A stretch of DNA of 64,000 nucleotides from Pegea sp. RAD2-039 (lineage: Eukaryota; Chordata; Thaliacea; Salpida; Salpidae): the NCBI GenBank assembly GCA_034620365.1, contig JAQGEQ010000191.1:868001-932000 (forward strand), read 5' to 3'. The notes below the pieces were generated by a model, which was given only the letters and a program-made list of their open reading frames with translations, ran no database searches and was not told where the DNA came from. Shown piece after piece: positions 12,701-26,446 of the stretch. Every line of letters begins with the position of its first letter. Positions within the stretch are counted from its first letter, which is position 1. Made by a program: the position numbers and the translations under genes.

Positions 12701-15700
12701 TTCTTTGGTGTTAAACTGTTCGAGTAAAAACCAGTTTTACAGTTTTTTAACTTGTTAAAGGTCTGAAAATGAAATTCTAATTTTTCGTTTACTATTATTA
12801 AGGGCCAAAAATTTAATCTGCCGAAAGAATATTAATGGAAACAAAATCTTTTTTTAGAGATTTTTATACATTTCTTATAGAAATAATCTAAGTCAAATGA
12901 AGTTATTTCAAAAAAATGTTCAACTTAAGTGTAATTAAACATTTGTTTTAGAAATCAGCTGTTTGTAACTTTTTAGTCTTTGCGACGACCTAGATCTTTT
13001 TTTTGAGTCATTTGTTTCTTTCAAATTATTTCAATTATGCTATTGTAATATTTATTGTTATATATAAAATGAACTAAACTTTAGATTATTACTATTTTTT
13101 GAGAATAGTACAGAATTTTATTAACTAATTTTTTTAGAATTAAATTTCACCGTAAAAATGTTATTAAAATTGATATATGTCTTTTATCACTCAAAATACA
13201 ATTCAACTTAACAAGTGTTTTACAAGTTTAGTATCGATTTAAAATTTGAATTTGAAAATTTGATAAATATTTTCATTAAAAGAATTGGTTTAGTGCAATC
13301 TGAATAAATAATAAAAATAAAAGAAATTTTTTTCAACAATTATTACTTTTTAATTTCTGAGCTTTCATCATAATTTTCTTTGTAAAAACTAGTATCTTCA
13401 AGTTTTAGAGGTTTTTTAACTACTCTGCTGCAATTATTTGCACGATATTTGACGATAAATTATTTTTTTTCATATTTTGAACCTTTAAGATTTTGTTTTT
13501 TTTACACAAAAACAACTTTTGCTCAATTTTTTTTAAGGCCTTTCCTAGGAAAGTAAGTTTGGATAAGAAGCTTATCTGTGCTATAAATAATTTCAAAAAA
13601 TCTAATCATGAAGATTATCCTCAAGTGAGTCCCCCATCTTTCATAACAGATAAAGCTCATAAGGTTAAGTGTTTCATCTACTTAATTAGATTTTTCAAAA
13701 TGCTACAAATAGTAAACTCGTTTTGAAAACAACTAAATTTGTATATTAATGTGTATTTGATGGCAATAAATTAAAAATATGAATAGTAAAGTTGAGATAT
13801 ACTCTATCTATCTAGTTGTTACTTATTTTATCAATTAAAAAATGGTCAAAGGTCATCCTTGTTGTTTTTGTTTAAAAAAACTAGATCAAGTTTAGAGATT
13901 TTGAGCTCTTCTTCTTAAAAAATTTGCGTAAATTTTTAAAAAATAAAACATAATAAAAATGATACTGTTTTTAAAAGTACACTTAAAAACATGTTTACTA
14001 AAAAGTTACAACACATCAATATTTTGTTGCTGCTAACCAACAATAAATGAAAATCAATGAAAATATTTGTTAATGAACTTTCATATAATCGAATAATAAA
14101 TTATTCTATATTTATATTATTTATTAAGTTTCTTAATTTTCTTTAACTTTTTTTTTTTAATTTTTTGTATGTTGAAGAAAAATAGTTATTTATTTGATAA
14201 ATTTTCTAATATTTTGTTTGATTAAAACTTATCAGTTGTATGAGTTTTATAAAAAAAACCAACTTATGAAACTTTAAAGAATGTTGTAAATAAATTGTTC
14301 TTACTTGTCATTGAAGTTCGTTGTTTGAATTATAATTACAACAGTTTGAAATTTCTTTTGAAATTCTAGAGAGATGTTGTTTCATTGAAAACATACTTGG
14401 AATTATGGTTACTGATGATGCTATACGTTAACTATCGAAGATATTAAACTGATCATTCAAAGTAAAAATGAGAGAAAGAACAAAGAATTTAAAGAAAAGA
14501 AAGTTTTGAAAATTATGAAAAAAGTTGTAAAATTGAATTTGTAAGAGAGGCTGAGGAAAAAGCAAAACAATTCGTATGGACAGTTTTATCAAAGCACCTT
14601 CACTCTAGTTTAATCTTTTATTAGTTTGAATTATACAATGCTTTCGTTACAAAGAATTGAAATATAGAAGTTCTAGATGTACAAATTTGCTGCTTGGTTT
14701 GATGGCAACTTTAAAGTAAAACTTTTTGTGTTTCTAATGATTATGAATAAATATGATACACTCATATAGAAATGATATTTATCATACAATTAGATATGTA
14801 TAGAAAAGCTATTATAATCTTATTTATGTTAATCAGTTTTTTAAAATCTAAAAACTATTTTTTTTTCTCTTTTAATTATAAAGGTTAATTTTAGAGTTTT
14901 GTTCACTTGTCAAATTAAATTATTGACTCTATACTTAGCTTAACTTTACTTAACCATTTTGACACATATATAGCAAAAATTGAATAATTTAACTTTTAAT
15001 AGATAGGATATTCAGGCTAAATTTGATTATGTTGGTATATAAAAGCTTTTTTATCTTCAACTTCCCATCAGAAATTTATGTCGATTTAAATTTGCTCAAA
15101 TCAAATTATACATACGAGCTTTTTATGCTCTAATGGCTTCATATTAGTACATTAACGCATTTTTTAGATTGAGTTTACTATTTGAACATAAAAACGTAAT
15201 GATTATCTTTTGAAGCAATAAGCTTGTTTTGAAAATACGCCTACTAAATGAGTAGATGTTTTCGAAGTGATAACAGTTTGTAAACTTCCTGTAAACCTTA
15301 ATCAAAATGATTTAAATAGTTATGAGTTATGTGTTATTATGATCCAATCATTACTACTAGTTATTTTTTATTTACACTTTCATTTTTTTCATGGTTTTTA
15401 GCAGAACTTATCATATGTTTAATTTCTTCAAGTATTTTTTTTACTTTTATCGTCATTTGTGACTTGTTATAAAAATTGTATAAAAGCTCTGCTTCTACCA
15501 CTAACTATTCAATTTAATCAAATAGTTGTATCAAACTTTTCAGTCAACATCTCTGAAAGAAGCAGATTGTATTGAAGATAGTCTCAAGAACTTATAAACG
15601 TTTAAATAAAGATAAAAATAAGAAAAAGTTTTTTTTTTATTAACTAAGGTATAAATTCTGATCAGATGTTGTTGCATAGTATCTCTTGTAGAATTGCTGT

Positions 15701-16715
15701 AAAGTATTTTTCGCTTCGTTGCTTTTTTTTGAGAAACAAAAATTATAAATATATTTGATGGCTCTTTACCAAGATGTCTACAGTCACATGATTAAAAGCA
15801 ACAAACAAGTGAATAATTTTGTAGCAATACAAGAGATGTGTAACGTTGACAATTTTTGCATCGTCTGGTTGCTATAGATACAGACAGATGTTGCAGAAAT
15901 AATCGAAACAGAATATGGACCTAATTTTAGTTTTATATAAAATCTAAACGTTCAGCTTGAAACTTCATACCATTTAGGTGTTTGATGATTGTGAAAAAAT
16001 AGCGTTTTACTTGGTATTTGGATTTTAAAATATTCAATTGAAGTTTTTGTAAAATAAAGATGTTATTATCAGTTTTTTGAATAATTGATCTTTTGGTTTT
16101 GTCTTACTTGTATCGAAAAACTTCTAAACTTTTATCAAAAGTTTCATATTTCAAAGCGTTTTGTTTCTTTAAAATTAAACAACTTAAATTACGTCATAAT
16201 GTTTAAAATGAGTTAGGTTTTTCTGACGTAGTAGGTAAAACTATCTTTTATTTGCTAATAGATAAATGTTTCACTTCGATAAAGTAAGTTAGCAATTATT
16301 TTTATAGATTTTCTATTTAAAATCGACAAAACTAAAATGTTATTGTTGTTTAAAATCGTATATACTCCTAATAAGTTTAAGTAAAAATGAGCTTATTAGA
16401 GAACTATATGATTTGAGTAAAGCAAATTGATGCTGAAAAATCGATGACAGTAATGAAGATATCAATTTTTGTTAGATTTTATTGATTATTTGTCTTTATT
16501 TGCTACAGAAATGCAAGAAAAACGAATCACGTTTATATTGATGAAAAAAAATTAAGAAATTAAGCTTTATATTTGAAGAATTTAAGACAAATATTTTCTG
16601 TTTTTCGTAAAATTCTTATTATGAAAAATATTATGCAATTTACTTTGATATAAGAATTACAGCATCAAAATTAATTGCTCAAATTTTTTTCTTTATAAGA
16701 CTTATTAAAGTTAAC
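9714..16715. other. 7 kb AT-rich gene desert
   Basis: This spacer lies between the divergently transcribed protease and SLC26 genes. I find no supported gene. Candidates considered: a 39-codon ATG frame on the minus strand at 10425-10544 with a hydrophobic end (its upstream region contains TGACGTCA at 10529-10536); an open stretch at 13540-13680 on the plus strand that reads AFPRKVSLDKKLICAINNF and has a possible splice acceptor before it; and a 39-codon frame at 15758-15877. None resembles a known family, and each is short enough to be chance. The promoters of both flanking genes must lie at its ends. Confidence 0.5.
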
Positions 16716-19700
16716 ATGGAAGAACCTGTTACTGAAATATTAACTGAAAAACAACTTAAAGTTTGTTATGGAAAGTCAGAAGTTGAAGAGACACCCATAA
16801 AACAAAAAATAAAAGAAAGTTTAACATGCAATGGTAACTGTAGAAATACAATTTCTTGTACAGTAAACTGAATTTGTAAAATGTTTCACTAGAAAAAAAA
16901 GCAAAGCGAGCCCTATTGGACTTTTTACCAATTATTGGTTGGATTTCAACGTATAATGTGCGAAAAATTTTATTTGGAGATATTATGTCCGGGCTAACCG
17001 TTGGAATAGTCAATTTACCGCAAGGTAATTAAATTATTAAGCTTTGTTAACGGTTAAATTGAAACAACTACTAAAAAACACAACAAATTTTAACAGCTAT
17101 GGCGTATGCATCATTAGCGGCAATGCCAGCAATTAATGGTTTGTATGTATCTTTCTTTCCTCCTTTACTATACGCAGTATTTGGTTCATCTCGTCATATA
17201 TCAGTGGGAACATTTGCAATTGTTTCAATAATGGTCGGTAATGCGATTGAACAGGTAAACCATCTTTCTGCTAAGCTTCTTCGTCTGAGGCTGTCTTCTC
17301 CTGAAGCGAGTGCCAGAAAATTATTGTACTTCACTTGCCAATTCCTCATCTCATCTATCTACAATGTTATCTAACTCTTCTTTAAATGGTACTTCGTCTG
17401 GTTGTGACTTATACGATGAAAGAACCAAATACGCCGTGGCTATCAGTATGGCAATTGGTCTAATTTTTGTAAGTTTAATATTGTTCAATGCAAACAAATA
17501 TAAATCAATTTAACAATTTTATATTCGGGTTTTAAAAATGGAATTAGAATTAAGCTTAGAACTACTACTGCGAGTCTAACATAGAACTAATTTTGAAAAT
17601 AACTTATAGCCTCTGTAAGCTTGTCTCGATGCTTTGACAGTTTTTCATTTGGAATATTAATGATTCCATCTTTACAGCTGTTACTTTATATTCTTCAACT
17701 TGGATTTGTGACAGTTTATTTGTCAAGTCATATGGTCCGAGGCTTTACATGTGGAGGAAGCTACCATGTTCTGATGTCCCAACTTCCCAAGCTTCTCGGG
17801 ATTACTTTTCTGCGTCAGACTGGAATAGGATCTAATGTTAAAGTAATTCATTCGAAAATAATTTCTATGTCTTTTATGTTTTTAGTATCATTTAACGATA
17901 TCATTTTTTACAGAATCTTATCAAGATTTTCGAAAATATTAAATCATCAAACCCAGCGACTTGTATCCTATCAGCTATTGGCATTTTATTTCTAATAATG
18001 GGAAAAGTAAGTATAATGTATCAAAAATGTAATTTAAATTTATTTAAAACGATGGAAAACTTGAAAAGTTGCAATTTTGTTTTTTTTTGGTCAGGAAATA
18101 AATCTTCGATTTAAGAAAAAACTTCCATTTCCAATTCCTTGGGAGCTTTTCATCATCATAGTCTGCGCGATTGCCTCTCATTTCGGAAAATTCCATGAGA
18201 ATTTTGATGTTATTGTAATAGGAGATATTGATACCGGGTATAAAACATATTTTTAAAAATATTTGTTGTAAACACTTTTTTAAATTTTATATTTTTTCAA
18301 ATTTTATTCACATGCTTTTTTGTATTTTTAAATAATTTACAAACATCAAAACCTAGTCAACTTTTATTTGGAGTTTTTACAGTAAAATATCTCAGTCTGA
18401 CGTACAAGTAAATTCTTCAAGGGATTATATTAAAACCTCTGTTTATTTGTGTTATTTGGAATTGTTTTTCAGCAAGTTAGTTCGCTGCAATGAATTGTTG
18501 TTTTGCAGACTAAAAACTACAATACCAAATTTCAACTTGGTAGGATCTGTTCTGGTGGAATCTTTTGCAATAGCCATTGTCAGCTATGCTGTTACTATCT
18601 CATTGGCCAAAATGTTTGCAAACAAACATGCTTACGACATAAACTCAAATCAAGTAAAAAGTTATTTTTTAGTTATCTTTAACAAAATTATTCATTAAAA
18701 AAAAAAAGAAGTTTGTTTTAGTTATAAATGTTCATAATATTTTGTCATTTGACCTTTTAATACATTCAAGATTTAATCAAAATAATACAAACAAAGCTAG
18801 TCTTATATAGCACTAAAGTAGTAAATCACGTTTATCACTGAATTTCCTTCTATAAATAACCTTCTTTCCAGTATGTAAAAGCTCTTCGTTATTTTTCAAA
18901 TTTCTCTACCTTGTATCAAAAATTGGCACAAACGTATAGTTTTTAGTCGCGAACAGGCTTTTTCTAAATAAGTCGCTACTTTAAGCTCACTTAAAAGTGA
19001 ATTTTAGATTAAAAAAAGCATAAAATTAAAAACCGCTGTCAGCCAACTTCTCTGTCAAGCATTATTATGTATTTTGGGACTTTTATTTGAAGTAATTAAA
19101 GATTATTTAATAGTACATAAAGATTATGACTGGTAAAGTTTATGAGCCGATAATTTATAGCTGATAACTTTTTTTTTCAGGAATTGTTTGCTTTTAGTAT
19201 TATTGGGATGATCAGTTCTTTTTTTGCGTGTTTCCCGCCGGCATCATCGCTTTCAAGAAGTGTAATTCAAGACGAATCGGGTGGAAAAACTCAAGTAAGC
19301 CGTACTCCTTTTCATACAGTTTGATTATTGTTTGAGCTACTTCATGTAAAAACCTGAATAACGTGCTAATCAAATGCTGGTACCTCAGCCTAGGGCAGTT
19401 TCTTATCTCACGTTCTTAAGAACTTAACAAATTTTCACGCTCAAAATTCTTGAATAATATTTTTTCAAAGCTCGCTGCCGTGGTGTCTTCGATCTTCATA
19501 CTGATTGTACTGTTATGGATCGGACCATTATTTGAAAATTTACCTCGAGCAGCACTAGCAGTTATTATCATTGTTAATTTGAAGTCACTGTGATACAATT
19601 TAATCAAGTAACATAATGATTTGTACAGATCAAGCTTTTGATGATGATCTTTTTGTAGTTACCAAACTTGTGGAAAATTAGTAAAATAGATGCTGTAATT

Positions 19701-21239
19701 TGGACCACAACTTGTTTGTGTGTCATCTTCTTAGGGGTTGATATTGGTTTACTCATTGGAATATTTGTCTCAATCTTCAGTATCACTTTGCGGACACAAA
19801 GGTTTATTTTTAACTAAATCAAAATAAACGCAAGACCTTTAAGTTTCAATTTTATAAACATACGCTTTAAAGATTTTAGTAAAATAGAATTAGTTAGTAT
19901 TTAAATTACCCACCCGTTACATATTGACTTTTGTAAAAACTGTTCACTTAATGGTATGCAGAGTCGAGGGTGATGTCATAATTCCAGTGACGTCACAACG
20001 TATCTACAGAAGTTCAAAGTTCTTTGATGATGAAAAAGTTCGAAATATTGAAGAAGAGAAAAAGATCATTATGTTCAGTTTCAAATCTGCAATTTATTTT
20101 GCTAATAAAGACAGGTATGTAAATAATTCCACCTTAAAAATTATCACTGTTCTTTATATGTTTGGTATTTTGATAATTTTCTCGTTATTTTATTTGTCCA
20201 TTTTTAATTCGTTTAAATGAAAATATTTTAAAAAATCGTTTTATAACTTAAAAATTAAAAACTATTTGAAAAATAAATTAAAGTATAAAGCGTAAACACT
20301 AAAAATCAATTATCAAAAATAAAGCTAACCTCAAAATGTTGTTTTTAGTTTCAGAAATCAAGTTTCAAAAGTTTTAGGATTTGATCCAGTGAAAGAAAAA
20401 GCTCGGAGAAATCTAGCAGAAAAGAAAGTTGATCCTGAACCTTTAAAGAGTTTTTACGACAATAAGGCCATGAAAGTCACTGTTGAGGAAGATAGCAGCA
20501 AAGACAAGGTGGCAGAAGAAGAAGATTACAGTAAGGATGAAACCAAAGTTAGATGTCTGATACTTGACATGGCGTGTTGTTCTTTCTTGGATAATGATGG
20601 GTCAAAAGCAGTTTTAGAGCTTTTGAATGAATTAAGAGAACTGAATATTAGCTTTCTATTAGCAGGATGTATCAGTAAGTTTTTAAAATCTTGTTTTTCC
20701 TAACTTTATATTAACAGTAAAAGCCAGATCTTTACACGAATTATAATGCTCAAATTAAGATCACAAACAACATGTTTGAAAAATATTATTTTTAGGACTA
20801 TTGATTATGATCAAAAACATTTTCAATGTTGCTAAGGTTAATAGTAAAAAAGTTAATTTGAACACAAAAATTATCAATACTATTTACTTTCCTTATCAAC
20901 TGTAAAAATAACTTATGGATGCAACAACACACGTAACAAGATAAAGTAAAAGTAAAAAGTAGTTTAAAAATAGACAAAAAAGTATTTTCAATCATAGTAA
21001 CATATTAATTAACTGTTTTCAATCTAAACTAATTTAAGATTGTTTTACTTAATATAGAATATGTATTTGCAGAGGATGTTCAAGATACACTCTATTATGC
21101 CGGTCTCAAGGATGAATTAGAAAACGAAAACCCGATTGATATCTTCTTTGTGTCATTAGAAGCAGCCAGAATATTTGCCTTAAGAATGCTGGCAGATCAA
21201 AATCATGAGTCTTCATTACAGCACTCAATTGATGGATGA
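16716..21239 (+). CDS. SLC26-family anion exchanger (prestin/sulfate-permease type), one base out of frame in exon 10
   Basis: Fourteen exons: 16716-16833, 16893-17024, 17097-17254, 17307-17468, 17678-17842, 17914-18006, 18095-18237, 18509-18653, 19181-19294, 19471-19607, 19659-19801, 19962-20114, 20349-20674, 21073-21239; about 718 residues, the usual SLC26 length. Family marks: [16 protein letters not shown] followed by [13 protein letters not shown] (sulfate-transporter signature in TM1-3), [51 protein letters not shown], and a C-terminal STAS domain ([15 protein letters not shown]...GSKAVLELL, last two exons). The protein would exchange chloride, bicarbonate, sulfate or oxalate across the plasma membrane; which ion cannot be told. 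N-glycosylation sites (NSS, NGT) lie in the extracellular loop of exon 4. Exon 10 is 137 bases instead of a multiple of three, although both its neighbours are phase 0 (see findings). TGACGTCA occurs inside exon 12. Confidence 0.9.
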
Positions 21240-24200
21240 AGAACTTTTAACGTCTATTAACATGTAACAAAAAATAGTTTTCCGTGTTATTCATTTCTAT
21301 ATTTATTATTTATAACAATTTTAATATAATAACAAGCTTCAGTACAATATCAAACTTTATAAGAAGTTTCCTTACCTCTTTACTTTTAGTCTTTTTTTGG
21401 TTATTCTTTAAGCATCGAATAGTAATTAAAACAAACACAAACTACTTGAAAATTGTCCGTATAAAATGCAAATTAAAGCAGTATTATCCAAGTATCAGTC
21501 AGTTTCTTATAAGTAAACAAATTCTAAATGATTTTTAACAAAATAATTTTGATTAGAAAGTTGAAAAACTTTAAGATTTTATTTCTGGTTTTCTATGAGA
21601 TTAATTTTAACTTTCTATTCTATTTAGGCATGCGTGTTCTTGACGTCACTGCCCAAATGTTCACACGAAGCTTGTGTAATAATCAATAAAAATAAGATTT
21701 TAAAGAAGCTTTCAGCTGAACTCATACAAACTATTTTTTAAATCACAGACTAAACTTTTTTTAAAATATTTCGAACTTTTATTTATAAGTAATCGTGTTA
21801 GAAACTAAAGTTAATTATCTAGAAGGTTGCAGTGATTAAAAAAGATTCTGTATCAAATGAAAATAAAACAAAAGTAAAGTATTTTTTGATTCATTTATTT
21901 GAAAAATATTTAAAAATCATGCCATGGTGCGTTATCTAGAAAACTTAATATACTTTAAATTTTTATTAGAAATTAAGTGTTTCTATCTTCACACGATTTT
22001 GCTAGTTGACTAGTTACTACCTACCGATTTCTTAACGCATTTATTTTGCTATATTTTGCTACATTGTGAACATTTAATGTTCAATCTTATATAAAATAAT
22101 CTGTTTAAAATATCAATAATATTAATAATTCAAAGCATAAAATGAATGTTTTTAAAATATAACCTAATAATTGTATTAAATCTCGCTTATCGTTGAAAGA
22201 TGTAAAAAAAAATATTAAAAAATTAGAAATATTTTTTGGTTTAATAATTAGTTTTCAAAATTAAAACTCTTCGGTTAAGTTGATAAATAATGAAATTAAA
22301 ATAATAAAAACTGACAAAATTTAAACTCTTGACACTGAACTAGTATTTTTGTGGATCAATGTTTTCAACTTCTAGCTTGTGGAAGATTCTGGTTTACAAA
22401 AAACCTTATCCACATCATCCACATTCAAGAAACTTTGATGATTAATTTTTCCCAGCAAATCTTTTACAAACAGTAAGAATGTAAGCCCAACAGAAATTTT
22501 TATTAATCTCTGATTTATTTTTCATCTAATTCATTTTTTTATGTACCGATTAACTATTACCATAGTTAAATAAAACTGATAATATGTTTAAATCAGCTGA
22601 TTTTTATAATGAACATGTGTAAGGTAGAATATTGAAAAACTTTGCCCGTCAAGGTTTGACAAATTTGAAAATGATAATTGAAAATTAGACGTAACTAAAC
22701 AAACTTATCTTCTAAAACTAATTCAATAAAAATATCTCGAAATAAGCTCTTACTGATGAAAAAAACTTACTATCTTCAGAGCATACATTTTGTTTGTGAA
22801 TTTTGAAGTTGTTATTTATTCTACTTGAAATAAATCCAACTGTAAGTTTGATTTACAATATTTTGATAAAAAGTTATAGATAATTAATTTAAGGGATTAG
22901 ATGTTATCTTTATGAAATGAAAATCTTTAGGGTTATATTTTCAAGAGTAAACTATGAATTATGCATTATGAACTAAATGGTAAAAAGTAAAGTGTATAAT
23001 ATTAAATCATCGGCAGTAGATCAATATTTTAAAACTTGATAGGAAATAAATAAATAATTTAATATTTTATTTGAGTGTTGACAAAAATAAGTAAAAAAAG
23101 TGTTGCTTATTAGCTCATTATAGATTTAATCACAGAAGAGATGATTTTCAGTAAGTTAGATACGCGATAAAATAATCTACTGTTATGCAGATGTATCACA
23201 GAAAATACTATATCAGTTTTTCTGGAATTCAAAAGTTTGGTTCTTAGTTTTAATCTTATCAGAAAAGTACTAACTATATCATAAGGCCTGAAAAGTTGTA
23301 TAAAGTTGAAAATACAGCTGTGTGTACGAGAGAAATTCGTATTTGGCCTTTTTTCAGGATTATAGACTATTTAAAAAGTAATTTAACTAAGTGTTTTTGT
23401 TACACTGTTTATTAGTTTATATTGATTTATACAATTAGAATAAGAAATTGTATACACTTAGCATAAATATTAATTGTTTTAGTTTTATATAGCTTTCTCT
23501 TAAACAAAATACATACCATCCTTAAACCACTATGGATACTTTTCATACTACTATATTCTGTACTTGCTGTTTTATTCTATTCTAAAGCTCCATTATAGTA
23601 CATTCTCAAGTTGAATCAATATTTAATTCATTTCCAAACTATTTTTTCAATTATTTCTCTACTAAAAACAAATTTTACATATTTCTATTGATGTTTACCT
23701 CAATAGTTTTGCTTTTTAGATTTTTATAAATTAAGTCCATTTTGTCTTTCAAAGAATTTTATTCTAATAATTTTGAGACAATTTCAACACTTAGGTTAGA
23801 TTGCTTTTCTTTAGCTTAACTATTTCAGCTGTAAATATTGTTTTTCTTTTTATATAGTTATTTAAAACCTTTTTATGTAAATTTAACTTCAACACTACTT
23901 TCTGACTATCTAAGCATGATTAAGACCATATGTTCCTTTAACTGCTTATTATTTTTTTTACATTTAATTATTTTAAGTGAACTTTTAATTGATAATTGGT
24001 CTACAAAATAATATTTTTGTTATTTTCAGGAATAGTTCTTTTTTCTAATATGAAATTAGTGTTCTAAGGAGGTTGTTATATTTATAAATTTTATTTTTCA
24101 AAATTATTTTTAATATAAGACTTACTAATCTTTAAGTTTATTTATTTTGTTCAAGGCATGGCTGCAAATTACAAATTATATAGCTCTTATAGCTTTCATA

Positions 24201-24448
24201 AAACAATATCACTGCTGAAAATAATTAAAAAGTGTTGTAGTTAATATAATTTTATTTTTTTGTTTACTTTTTTAATCAAATTTGTTAGATAACATCAATA
24301 TTTTGATATTTTTGATCTTAATTATCACAGTAGATATCAGTTTTGTTCTTACTAATAGGTTTATTTTATAACTTATTTCATCAAAATTATTTGTTATTGT
24401 TCTAACTTAGCTGTAAAATCTATTTTTGATTATTTATTCTTAACTTTT
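21240..24448. other. AT-rich intergenic spacer
   Basis: It holds the 3' UTR of the SLC26 gene (to about 21.7 kb) and, presumably, the promoter of the synthetase gene. The open frame at 21284-21538 lies in the SLC26 3' UTR, is hydrophobic and AT-biased, and is judged to be chance. Nothing else is seen. Confidence 0.5.
21685..21690 (+). terminator. Polyadenylation signal AATAAA, SLC26 gene
   Basis: AATAAA about 450 bases after the SLC26 stop. Another TGACGTCA lies just before it at 21641-21648. Confidence 0.4.
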
Positions 24449-26101
24449 ATGAAATTCTTTTTAGAAAATTCAATGATAGCTTCTATGAATCCTAATTTTA
24501 GGCATGTTTTTAATTTTCAACTGAGGCTTACATCATTTCCAAAATCATTTTTTAAATATGGAGTATTCAGATCATTTGCAAATGTTACTGAAAAGACCAA
24601 TGTTTACCAAAACTATAAAATTGATATAGATGAACTGAATGAAAAATATGCTTTACCTGTTTTTAACTTGAATGATGTTCAAGATATTGAATTAAACAAA
24701 ATTAAAAGCAAAAGTCCTTTGCAGAAGATGTTTAGAGAGGGAAGTATCAAAAGTCCTTTTTTTGAGATGGATAATGTAATTAAAAATAAAGTTGAAATTC
24801 AAGAAAATGTTAATCTAAGAAAATGTGTACATATTGATATTGATAACGATATAATTACAACATATAATCGTATTCAAGATCTTGAAAAAAAAATGTCTTT
24901 ATTGAAGTCTGAATTAAAAGCTTTATATTTACAAAAAGAAGAAATTGATCCAAGAGAAGAAGCATTGTGGTCAGAGCATGTTGAATCTGCTAGAGAACTC
25001 AAAAAGTGGTTGAAGTTTATTTTATATAAACTGCAAGTTCATCTATTAGATTCTCTAATGTTATTACCAAATAGTACTTGTGAAAATGCTAAAAAAGTTG
25101 GGACCAGTAATAATATGAAAGATAATATTATTGAAACATTAGGAGAAAAAAGACATTTTGGTTCAACCATTCATAATCACATTGATATTGCAAATAATCT
25201 GCAAATATTTCGTCAAGAAAGAATGCATGAATTCACAGGTTCAAGAAGTTATTTTTTGACTGGTAAAGGTGCTCAGCTTGAACAAGCTTTGATAAATTAT
25301 ACATTAGACAAGTTAGATAAAAAAGGGTTTATGATTGTTAGTGTTCCCAACATAATTAGGGATTCAGTATTTGATGGAGCAGGACTTCCTTATCCTCATT
25401 TAGATACAATGGTTTATAATGTAAACTCAAGCAATGAAACAAATTATAACCTAGCTGGTACAGCTGAAATTGGACTTTGTACTTATTTTGCTAATCATTC
25501 CATCAACCTTAAGAATTTGCCTGCAAAAGTCTGTGCTATTAGTACATGTTACAGAAAAGAGACAGATTCCAGAAGAGATCCATATGGTTTATTTAGAGTA
25601 CACCAGTTTTCGAAAGTTGAAATGTTTGGAGTTACAGCAAATGAGACTGCATCAGAAAGCAATCAGCTTTTGGAAGAGTTTGTTGGGATACAGAAAGAAA
25701 TCATCACAGAGTTAGGACTGCATGCAAAAGTTTTAGAAATGCCTTTGGAAGAGCTTGGTCTGCCAGCGCATCGTAAAATAGATATTGAAGCTTGGTTTCC
25801 AGGTAGAAATGAGTATGCAGAAGTTACCAGTGCTTCTAATTGTACTGACTTTCAATCAAGAAGACTTCAAATTATGTATCATAAGCAAAATGAGTTCAAA
25901 TATGCTCATACTGTCAATGCTACTGCTTGTGCAATCACAAGAATAATCATGGCATTGTTAGAAACTGGTCAAAACAATCATAGTGTGAAGCTACCATCAT
26001 GTTTATCATCTTATATGAACAATCAACTTGAAATAAGAAAAGAAAAGTTTAAAATGCAATATATTGGTTCAAAACAGGGCCAAAAAAAGAAGAGGAAATA
26101 A
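24449..26101 (+). CDS. SARS2: Mitochondrial seryl-tRNA synthetase
   Basis: A single uninterrupted frame of 550 codons. It charges mitochondrial tRNA-Ser with serine (class II synthetase). The N-terminus has a basic, hydrophobic character that fits a mitochondrial presequence; Met9 (24473) and Met13 are alternative starts. A helical arm (about 130-200; DLEKKMSLLKSELKAL) fits the tRNA-binding coiled coil. Catalytic-core marks: LAGTAEIGL (TxE loop, about 337), motif 2 TCYRKETDSRR...FRVHQFSKVEMFG (about 365-385), and motif 3 region EVTSASNCTDFQSRRL...NATACAITRIIMALLE (about 455-500). The C-terminal MQYIGSKQ matches the end of animal SARS2 (LQYIGPNQ), followed by a Lys-rich tip QKKKRK. The vertebrate gene has many introns, whereas this one has none. 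It lies 345 bases upstream of DESI1 on the same strand. Confidence 0.95.
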   Translation: MKFFLENSMIASMNPNFRHVFNFQLRLTSFPKSFFKYGVFRSFANVTEKTNVYQNYKIDIDELNEKYALPVFNLNDVQDIELNKIKSKSPLQKMFREGSIKSPFFEMDNVIKNKVEIQENVNLRKCVHIDIDNDIITTYNRIQDLEKKMSLLKSELKALYLQKEEIDPREEALWSEHVESARELKKWLKFILYKLQVHLLDSLMLLPNSTCENAKKVGTSNNMKDNIIETLGEKRHFGSTIHNHIDIANNLQIFRQERMHEFTGSRSYFLTGKGAQLEQALINYTLDKLDKKGFMIVSVPNIIRDSVFDGAGLPYPHLDTMVYNVNSSNETNYNLAGTAEIGLCTYFANHSINLKNLPAKVCAISTCYRKETDSRRDPYGLFRVHQFSKVEMFGVTANETASESNQLLEEFVGIQKEIITELGLHAKVLEMPLEELGLPAHRKIDIEAWFPGRNEYAEVTSASNCTDFQSRRLQIMYHKQNEFKYAHTVNATACAITRIIMALLETGQNNHSVKLPSCLSSYMNNQLEIRKEKFKMQYIGSKQGQKKKRK

Positions 26102-26446
26102 ACAACTAACAAGATATCCATCAAATTCTGATGTTATTGATAGTTTAATCTGCTTTATAGTATAAATAATAATTATATTATCATGTTTGTAAAATTACCA
26201 ATTTCGAAAATGTTAAAAATCATTCATTTGGATGGTTGTCTCTTTATTGGATATTAACATTTTTTTAAAACTATTTTTCATTTAATTCTAAAAATGAAAT
26301 TTACTTAAAACTAGTTTGATAACCTTTAAGTCAACAAGTAATTAAATTATTATGATATAATATTATTGATACAATATAATTATAAAATTATTCAATCTTA
26401 TAACTTGATAATATTTTTTTTGATAGTTTTTTAATTTTTTTTTACA
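26102..26446. other. Short spacer between SARS2 and DESI1
   Basis: 345 AT-rich bases with no gene; must hold the SARS2 3' end and the DESI1 promoter. No canonical AATAAA stands out. Confidence 0.4.

Noticed and set aside
13540-13680. Exon-like plus-strand island reading AFPRKVSLDKKLICAINNF
   Set aside because: It has an acceptor-like start and better composition, but no partner exon was found on either side, so a gene cannot be supported.
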